Of a stretch of 10,500 nt of DNA, positions 6,105 to 10,500 are shown in pieces. Both the position numbers and the translations under genes were made by a program. Origin of the DNA: Verrucomicrobiales bacterium (GTDB lineage Bacteria > Verrucomicrobiota > Verrucomicrobiia > Verrucomicrobiales > DEV007); the NCBI GenBank assembly GCA_022424805.1, contig JAKMGR010000296.1, positions 1 through 10,500 on the forward strand, written 5' to 3'. Under the pieces are notes generated by a model, which had not been told where the DNA came from, made no database searches, and saw only the letters and a list, made by a program, of their open reading frames with translations. Positions within the stretch are counted from its first letter, which is position 1. Every line of letters begins with the position of its first letter.

Positions 6105-6749
6105 TTACTTCTTCCTTTTGAAAATCGCAACATGGCGATCCACGGATTTCCCTTCCGTTATCAGTTCCCGGGTCTCGGAGTTGAATTCGGAACTAATGAG
6201 TTCGCCGCCGAGTCGCTTGATCGCTTCCAGCGCGAGCTCGTGCTCCTTATCGAAATAACTCGTGATGATGAGACGACCTTCGTCATCCAGTTTTCCCAGG
6301 GCCTGATCGTAAATTTCTTCCCAGGTCTTTGCGCCATTCCAGTAGTTCTGGTGGCGCATGAATACGAAGTCGAAGTTTTCTCCCAGTTCCGCGTGTTGAT
6401 CCAGCTTGCTTGCGTCTCCAGTGAGGAATTCGCACTCGCGAGTGCCGGGGCGGTTTTCCAAATCCCGCTTTCCGCCGAAGCGTCGCTGGGCGTCTTCGAT
6501 TTCCCGCGCCCGGACATCCATTCCCGTGAGACGAACTTCTCCGTCTTTGTTGCCACGGAGGTCAGCGATGAAGTCGGTTAGCACCTCAGCTTCCCGACAT
6601 TCCCCGCAGGCGATGTCGAGAATGCGAGTCTCGTCGCGGCTCTCGAGTCGCCGACGAACCTGAGCCTCATCGTCTCCGAGCACCTTTCGGAGCATCTTCT
6701 TGAGACGGATGAGGTCCTCTTCGTCTTCGGATCGGAATTTTGCCGACAT
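6105..6749 (-). CDS. Class I SAM-dependent methyltransferase, substrate unknown
   Basis: A 214-residue protein with a charged helical N-terminal extension (1-40) and one Rossmann-type methyltransferase domain: motif I RILDIACGE (42-50), D78 in LTGMDVRAREI as the probable ribose-binding acid, LTGDASKL with D112 as the motif near the adenine, FDFVFMRHQNYW (126-137) in the motif IV position, and GRLIITSYFD (158-167) as the next strand. The C-terminal strands include RHVAIFKRKK. No target-recognition domain is seen, so the substrate may be small, but this is a guess. It lies between the secreted DUF3500 gene (18 nt upstream) and the hydrolase (6 nt downstream), strongly suggesting one transcript. 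The start is ATG at 6749; an AAGGG about 14 nt upstream is a weak ribosome site. Confidence 0.85.
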   Translation of the reverse strand: MSAKFRSEDEEDLIRLKKMLRKVLGDDEAQVRRRLESRDETRILDIACGECREAEVLTDFIADLRGNKDGEVRLTGMDVRAREIEDAQRRFGGKRDLENRPGTRECEFLTGDASKLDQHAELGENFDFVFMRHQNYWNGAKTWEEIYDQALGKLDDEGRLIITSYFDKEHELALEAIKRLGGELISSEFNSETRELITEGKSVDRHVAIFKRKK

Positions 6750-6767
6750 GAAAGGCTTGCCCTTGGA

Positions 6768-7808
6768 TTATTCAGCCTTTTTCTCTTCGTGGTGCTTCTG
6801 ATAGTGCTCTTTCAGCACATCGCGACCGAAGTCACCATCGAAGTCACGCCAGACCGCATGCACATGGCTGGCGTCGTTCTGTGTGTTGGCATATTCGAGA
6901 AGGAAGGTGGGACCCTGGACGCGGTAGTAGTGGGGATCTCCTTTTTCCGTTCCACCGGCCCAGGCGAAAATGATCTTGTCGAGCCCGGCTTCTTCAATCT
7001 TGGCGAGCTCGTCTCTCGCGACCTTGTCGCGGGTGCGCTTTACGTAGACGCGAATGAGTTGCTGCAAATTTTGCTGCTGCTCCTCATTGAGAGCGGACTG
7101 GGCAATGCCAGCGTCGCCAAGAGACTCCACGGTCGACTCGGCTGCGGTGAGAATATCGCGCGGGGCTTTTTCCTCAACGATCGCTTTGGCGCGCTGTTCG
7201 TCGTTCAGTGATTGGACGAGGCGGCGGGCGACATTTTCTTCCCGAGCGAGAACCTGGAGGCCTTTGCGCTGGCCCTTGGGAATTTTGCCGGGGTTCGATG
7301 CGAAGAAATTGGGCGTAACCGAAGTGACTTTTCCATCGGCGATTGTGAAATTGAGCGAAAGGTGGTGGCCCTCCATTTTCCATCCCCAGGCCTTTGCGCC
7401 GGGTTCACCAAACACGGTGAAGTAGTACATCTCCGTATCGCGCTTTGCATCCTGCTCCATCTCCCAGAGGACATGCTCGAGGCTCATGATTTGCGTGCTG
7501 GTAAGATACCCTCGGTGGCTCAGGCCCGTGCTGAGCAATGCATAGGCGAGGTGGCGCTGCTGGGGCTCCATATCCTTGAGGGTGAGACCAATCCGCATTT
7601 CCTCACCTTCGAAAGGCTTCGGAATGAAATGCCAGTTTTCCCGTTCTTCAGCGGTGAGTTTGTAGGTGGCCTGAGCTTTTTGTTCCGCAGAAAGTGCCTG
7701 GAGCCAGACTTTTGCGGCATCGGCCATTTCTTTGGCCGCCTCGTGAGCGGAGAGTGTGGAGCTGCCAAAAAGAGCAACAAGGGTCAAAAAGGAAAACAAT
7801 GGTTTCAT
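6768..7808 (-). CDS. Secreted DUF3500 family protein
   Basis: A 346-residue exported protein of unknown function (DUF3500, PF12006, recognised by motif). Residues 1-21 are a Sec signal peptide, with probable cleavage after TLSA. Conserved blocks are ENWHFIPKPFEG (57-68), the LLSTGLSHRGYL block (91-102), FGEPGAKAWGWKMEGHHLSLNFTI (133-156), TPNFFASNPG (165-174), VQGPTFLLEYANTQND (297-312) and the C-terminal HVHAVWRDFDGDFGRDVL (315-332). The clustered His, Asp and Glu in EGHHLSLNF and HVHAVWRDFDGDFG suggest a metal or active site, but no activity is established that I can cite. The start is ATG at 7808, which begins the signal peptide; an in-frame ATG at 7853 would add 15 residues ahead of it. 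It is the first gene of the cluster with the methyltransferase and hydrolase. No convincing promoter was found in the upstream 100 bp. Confidence 0.88.
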   Translation of the reverse strand: MKPLFSFLTLVALFGSSTLSAHEAAKEMADAAKVWLQALSAEQKAQATYKLTAEERENWHFIPKPFEGEEMRIGLTLKDMEPQQRHLAYALLSTGLSHRGYLTSTQIMSLEHVLWEMEQDAKRDTEMYYFTVFGEPGAKAWGWKMEGHHLSLNFTIADGKVTSVTPNFFASNPGKIPKGQRKGLQVLAREENVARRLVQSLNDEQRAKAIVEEKAPRDILTAAESTVESLGDAGIAQSALNEEQQQNLQQLIRVYVKRTRDKVARDELAKIEEAGLDKIIFAWAGGTEKGDPHYYRVQGPTFLLEYANTQNDASHVHAVWRDFDGDFGRDVLKEHYQKHHEEKKAE

Positions 7809-7905
7809 GGTCGCGTAGTTAGCCAAGGATATTGGGAAAGGGCAAGGGGGCAATTCGCGCCTCAGTCATTTCTATTTGCGCAAAAAAAGCCTCTCATCTC
7901 TGTAA

Positions 7906-8115
7906 CGGAGCCTCTCCCGGCATCGCAAGACCTACGTAGAGGCCGATATCGAATTGACGCGGGCGGCATTTGAAAGCCTCCGGCCTATTCTGAATGAAGA
8001 TCAGATCGAAAACGCTGAACGGAAACTCAAGAATTGGATAGCGGGTAAAGAGCGCTTTTTGATCGGCGTTGAGAGTGAGGAAAAGATGGAGAAGGGCGCT
8101 GTGCTGAAGGAGTGA
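7906..8115 (+). pseudogene. C-terminal remnant of an unidentified small protein gene
   Basis: After TAA at 7903-7905 the plus strand stays open for 69 codons to TGA at 8113-8115. The part from about 7927 reads like a genuine charged, helical protein tail (ADIELTRAAFESLRPILN, then DQIENAERKLKNW and IAGKERFLIG). There is no ATG or GTG at its beginning, no ribosome site, and its first codons lie inside the inverted-repeat arm 7910-7926, as if the 5' part of the gene was replaced. The pattern (F..LRP.LN..Q) recalls helical LTxxQ-type periplasmic proteins, but that is only a resemblance. A functional start at the TTG (7954-7956) cannot be excluded. Confidence 0.35.
7910..7926. repeat. Left arm of an inverted repeat (REP-like)
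   Basis: GCCTCTCCCGGCATCGC is the reverse complement of 8179-8194 apart from one extra G. With the right arm it brackets about 250 bp that contain the gene remnant. The GGGAGAGG core resembles dispersed intergenic palindromic repeats common in bacterial chromosomes. Confidence 0.55.
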
Positions 8116-8147
8116 TATCGATCAGCCGTCCCTGCTATCACACGTAA

Positions 8148-8194
8148 GCGGGAGCTTGCCCCTCCCCGCTTCGCGCTGGCGATGCGGGAGAGGC
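8148..8194. repeat. Hairpin block downstream of hppA, with right inverted-repeat arm
   Basis: Positions 8161-8174 and 8179-8193 pair over 13 bp, with one bulge and one mismatch, around a GCTG loop. The right arm 8179-8194 is also the partner of 7910-7926. The central CTCCCCGC (8162-8169) can pair instead with GCGGGAG (8148-8154), so two exclusive hairpins are possible. The block starts 9 nt past the hppA stop in the direction of transcription and may protect the 3' end or slow polymerase; no T-tract follows, so it is not a standard intrinsic terminator. Confidence 0.55.
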
Positions 8195-8202
8195 ATTTGA
8201 AA

Positions 8203-10380
8203 TTAAATCATTGAAGCAATCACGAGCGCAACGACGCTCATCAGCTTCAGAAGAATGTTCAGCGACGGTCCCGAAGTATCCTTGAACGGATCTCCGACGG
8301 TATCACCGACAACGGCTGCCTTGTGAGCCTCGGTACCTTTTCCAAGCTGCTCACCATTCACTTCGAAACCTTCTTCGATCATCTTCTTCGCGTTGTCCCA
8401 GGCGCCACCAGCGTTGGATTGGAAGAGGGCGAGAAGAACTCCGGTAACGGTGACTCCGGCAAGCAGTCCACCAAGCATTTCGGCTCCACCAATGAATCCA
8501 ACCAGCACAGGCGCAGCAACAGCAAGCAGTCCTGGTTTGATCATTTCGCGAATCGCGGCCTTGGTCGAAATCTCAACACACTTGCCATATTCGGCTTCGG
8601 AAATGGCCTGATCGAAAATGCCACGATCCTCCTCGGACCATTCATCCATGGACTTATCTTCGTTGCGATTCATCGCGTCGAGACCGGCTTTGAGTCCGGG
8701 GATCTCACGGAACTGACGGCGCACCTCTTCAATCATGGACATGGCAGCGCGACCGACGGCTTCCATGGAGAAAGCCGAGAAAAGGAAAGGCAGCATGCCT
8801 CCGACAAAAAGGGCAGCGACCACTTTCGGGTCGGTTACCTCAATGCTTAGCTTGGCATCGTGCGTTGCCTCCCAGGTTGTTTTGAAGGCAGCGAAAAGTG
8901 CGAGAGCAGTAAGCGCAGCTGATCCGATCGCGAATCCTTTTCCGATCGCGGCTGTCGTATTTCCAACTGCATCGAGCTTGTCTGTGCGCTGGCGAACTTC
9001 CGGCTCGAGTTCGCTCATCTCTGCGATACCACCGGCATTGTCCGAGATGGGACCGTAGGCGTCGACAGCGAGCTGGATGCCGGTATTGCTTAGCATGCCG
9101 ACCGCTGCGATTGCGATACCGTAAAGACCAGCAAGGTGATACGAAGCGAGGATCGTCGAAGCGAGAACAATGATGGGCAGAGCGGTGGAAATCATTCCCA
9201 CACCGAGTCCGGCGATGATATTCGTGGCCGATCCGGTTACGGACTGGCGGACAATGCCGATGACAGGCTTCGTTCCGGTTCCGGTGTAGTGTTCGGTGAT
9301 GTAACCAATCGCGATCCCGGAGACGAGACCGAGAGCGATCGCTCCGAAAACACCCATGGAAGTGAATTCCTTTCCATCGACGGTCCATTTATCAGGAAGA
9401 ACCTGTCCGATGATGATGAATGCACCGATGAGGAGAATGACCCCGGCGGTAATTTCTCCAATATTCAGGGCGCGGTGTGGACTGCCGCCTTCTTTGACAC
9501 GGACGAGGAAAGTTCCAATGATGGAGGACACGATTCCGAGAGCCGCAAGCAGGAGGGGAAGAACTACGCCGCCAAGAGGCAGTTCGGAGTATTCCGGAAG
9601 AACCATGAAGACACTTCCCAGGACCATTGTTCCGATGATCGATCCGACATAGGACTCGAAAAGGTCAGCTCCCATACCGGCCACGTCGCCCACATTGTCA
9701 CCCACGTTATCCGCGATCGTTGCGGGGTTGAGCGGGTGATCCTCTGGGATTCCGGCTTCCACTTTTCCGACGAGGTCGGCGCCGACGTCAGCCGCTTTGG
9801 TGTAGATACCGCCACCGACACGAGCAAAGAGAGCGATGGACGAAGCACCGAAAGAGAAACCGGTGATGATTGTCATCAGCTTGCCAATGGAACCAGCATC
9901 GGTTCCGATTATGCTTCCGAAAATGAGGATCAGTGATCCGAGACCGAGCAATCCGAGACCGACAACGCCGAGTCCCATGACCGATCCGCCGGCAAAGGCG
10001 ATCTTCAGACCCTCGCCAAGACTGACTCGAGCACCGTTAGTGGTGCGGACGTTCGCTTTTGTCGCAACCCGCATTCCAATGAATCCAGCCAGAGCCGAGC
10101 AGACCGCTCCGACGATGAAGGAGACCGCAACCAGCGGAGAATTGTTCTCCGGATCACGAAATCCCATGAAAGCGAGAAGGACGGCGATGCAGACGACGAA
10201 GATCGCAAGGACCTTGTATTCGGCCCGGAGGAAGGCCATGGCACCGACAGCGATATTGTCGGCGATCTTCTTCATCGTGTCAGTTCCCGGATCCTGTTTG
10301 CTGACCCAGGAAGAGCGCCAGAAGGTGAAGCCAAGAGCAATGATTCCGAAGATTGGTATGATTACCAAGAGAGTGTTCAT
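8203..10380 (-). CDS. hppA: Membrane-bound ion-translocating pyrophosphatase, K+-dependent type (Na+ and/or H+ pump)
   Basis: A 725-residue, multi-span membrane protein of normal length for the family; it hydrolyses pyrophosphate in the cytoplasm and pumps cations outward. Catalytic signatures are intact: [20 protein letters not shown] (189-208, containing the [11 protein letters not shown] core), DNVGDNVGD (224-232), [13 protein letters not shown] (439-451) and the C-terminal [22 protein letters not shown] (691-712). In GNTTAA (473-478) Ala stands where K+-independent enzymes have Lys, so K+ stimulation is predicted. E242 in DLFESYVGS is at the position typical of Na+-transporting members rather than the shifted Glu of plant-type H+ pumps, which favours Na+ or dual Na+/H+ pumping. 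ATG at 10380 is chosen because it begins the first membrane segment ([18 protein letters not shown]); an in-frame ATG at 10446 would put translation inside the probable promoter. No strong Shine-Dalgarno. Monocistronic as far as seen. Confidence 0.97.
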   Translation of the reverse strand: MNTLLVIIPIFGIIALGFTFWRSSWVSKQDPGTDTMKKIADNIAVGAMAFLRAEYKVLAIFVVCIAVLLAFMGFRDPENNSPLVAVSFIVGAVCSALAGFIGMRVATKANVRTTNGARVSLGEGLKIAFAGGSVMGLGVVGLGLLGLGSLILIFGSIIGTDAGSIGKLMTIITGFSFGASSIALFARVGGGIYTKAADVGADLVGKVEAGIPEDHPLNPATIADNVGDNVGDVAGMGADLFESYVGSIIGTMVLGSVFMVLPEYSELPLGGVVLPLLLAALGIVSSIIGTFLVRVKEGGSPHRALNIGEITAGVILLIGAFIIIGQVLPDKWTVDGKEFTSMGVFGAIALGLVSGIAIGYITEHYTGTGTKPVIGIVRQSVTGSATNIIAGLGVGMISTALPIIVLASTILASYHLAGLYGIAIAAVGMLSNTGIQLAVDAYGPISDNAGGIAEMSELEPEVRQRTDKLDAVGNTTAAIGKGFAIGSAALTALALFAAFKTTWEATHDAKLSIEVTDPKVVAALFVGGMLPFLFSAFSMEAVGRAAMSMIEEVRRQFREIPGLKAGLDAMNRNEDKSMDEWSEEDRGIFDQAISEAEYGKCVEISTKAAIREMIKPGLLAVAAPVLVGFIGGAEMLGGLLAGVTVTGVLLALFQSNAGGAWDNAKKMIEEGFEVNGEQLGKGTEAHKAAVVGDTVGDPFKDTSGPSLNILLKLMSVVALVIASMI

Positions 10381-10432
10381 GAGTTCGGTTGTAACGGTGG
10401 GGGTTTGTAAAGTTTGAATTGGAATATAAAAT

Positions 10433-10462
10433 TGTATACAACGCAAGACCTGTAATTAGCAA
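10433..10462 (-). promoter_or_regulatory. Probable hppA promoter with an overlapping palindrome
   Basis: On the minus strand TTGCTA (10462-10457) and TATACA (10438-10433) are separated by 18 nt, about 53 nt ahead of the hppA ATG, in a locally AT-rich stretch. A perfect 10-bp palindrome, TTGTATACAA (10432-10441), covers the -10 element and could be an operator. The hexamers are each 4 of 6 to consensus, so the call is moderate to weak. Confidence 0.35.
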
Positions 10463-10484
10463 AATGCGTATCAAAAGTAGTGGG

Positions 10485-10500
10485 CCTGATTGATATCAGG
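10485..10500. repeat. Short inverted repeat at the right edge
   Basis: CCTGAT (10485-10490) and ATCAGG (10495-10500) form a 6-bp stem with a 4-nt loop, ending exactly at the window edge. It may be part of a larger hairpin or operator upstream of hppA that is cut off here. Confidence 0.3.

Larger units (their letters stand above)
7809..8202. other. Gene-poor stretch between hppA and the DUF3500 cluster
   Basis: These 394 bp hold no intact gene. From left to right: the upstream region of the DUF3500 gene (7809-7900), including an A7 run at 7872-7878; a left inverted-repeat arm (7910-7926); an open plus-strand frame without a proper start that looks like a gene remnant (7906-8115); and a compact block of hairpins (8148-8193) just past the hppA stop, whose last arm is the right copy of the inverted repeat. 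Confidence 0.6.

Noticed and set aside
5439..6581. Two long plus-strand open frames (5439-5900 and 5997-6581) opposite the hydrolase and methyltransferase
   Set aside because: Both mirror genes with intact active-site motifs, run past their boundaries into the spacer, and show no family signature.
7870..7940. A minus-strand terminator ending in the T7 run opposite 7872-7878
   Set aside because: The sequence before the T-run holds direct copies of GAGAGGC, not inverted ones, and only a 3-4 bp interrupted stem can be drawn.
7212..7973. A 253-codon plus-strand open frame opposite the DUF3500 gene
   Set aside because: It has no recognisable domain and no ribosome site, and the minus-strand protein in the same place has a signal peptide and conserved family blocks.
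9136..9936. A 266-codon open frame on the plus strand opposite hppA
   Set aside because: It encodes a low-complexity Asp/Ser/Gly/Arg-rich sequence with no domain, and lies wholly opposite a gene with intact catalytic motifs. It is a codon-bias shadow of hppA.
10381..10446. ATG at 10446 as the start of hppA
   Set aside because: It would place translation across the AT-rich promoter-like segment and add 22 residues not matching the usual pyrophosphatase N-terminus, which begins with the first membrane segment at ATG 10380.
1..10500. CRISPR arrays, tRNA or rRNA genes, transposases, prophage or defence genes
   Set aside because: No regularly spaced repeats, no cloverleaf or rRNA-like stretches, and no integrase, transposase, nuclease or toxin motifs were found on either strand.

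Overview
The window is an ordinary chromosomal stretch of a Gram-negative bacterium, most likely a member of the Verrucomicrobiota or a relative in the PVC group. This is an inference from the gene content: a BatA/von Willebrand membrane protein, a DUF1080 lipoprotein, a secreted DUF3500 protein, a stand-alone ovothiol-type methyltransferase, a K+-dependent type membrane pyrophosphatase, moderately high GC and few strong Shine-Dalgarno sites. There are no rRNA, tRNA, CRISPR, phage or transposase genes.

Layout. Positions 1-1364 (minus) hold the N-terminal 454 codons of a BatA-like vWA membrane protein that runs off the left edge. Upstream of it on the same strand is fxsA (1536-2021). A 211-bp spacer follows, then a short-chain dehydrogenase (2233-3015, minus) transcribed away from apt. 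A plus-strand cluster runs apt (3122-3655), an OvoA C-terminal-type methyltransferase (3680-4414) and a DUF1080 lipoprotein (4471-5208), and ends at a strong intrinsic terminator (5234-5269). Convergent to it is a minus-strand cluster in transcription order: secreted DUF3500 protein (7808-6768), class I methyltransferase (6749-6105) and membrane-anchored alpha/beta hydrolase (6098-5280), with gaps of 18 and 6 nt. A 394-bp gene-poor stretch (7809-8202) carries a gene remnant flanked by inverted REP-like sequences. The right end is hppA (8203-10380, minus) with its probable promoter.

Function. apt salvages adenine and hppA hydrolyses pyrophosphate, a product of the Apt reaction and of biosynthesis generally, to pump ions. 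The apt-linked methyltransferase points to ovothiol-type thiol-histidine chemistry, but the sulfoxide synthase and lyase that would have to supply its substrate are not in the window. DUF1080 and DUF3500 are exported proteins of unclear role.

No clearly new multi-gene system is visible. The points most worth a second look are the stand-alone 4-mercaptohistidine-type methyltransferase, a six-codon leader ORF and hairpin overlapping the lipoprotein start codon, the DUF3500-methyltransferase-hydrolase cluster, and the inverted-repeat-bracketed gene remnant downstream of hppA.
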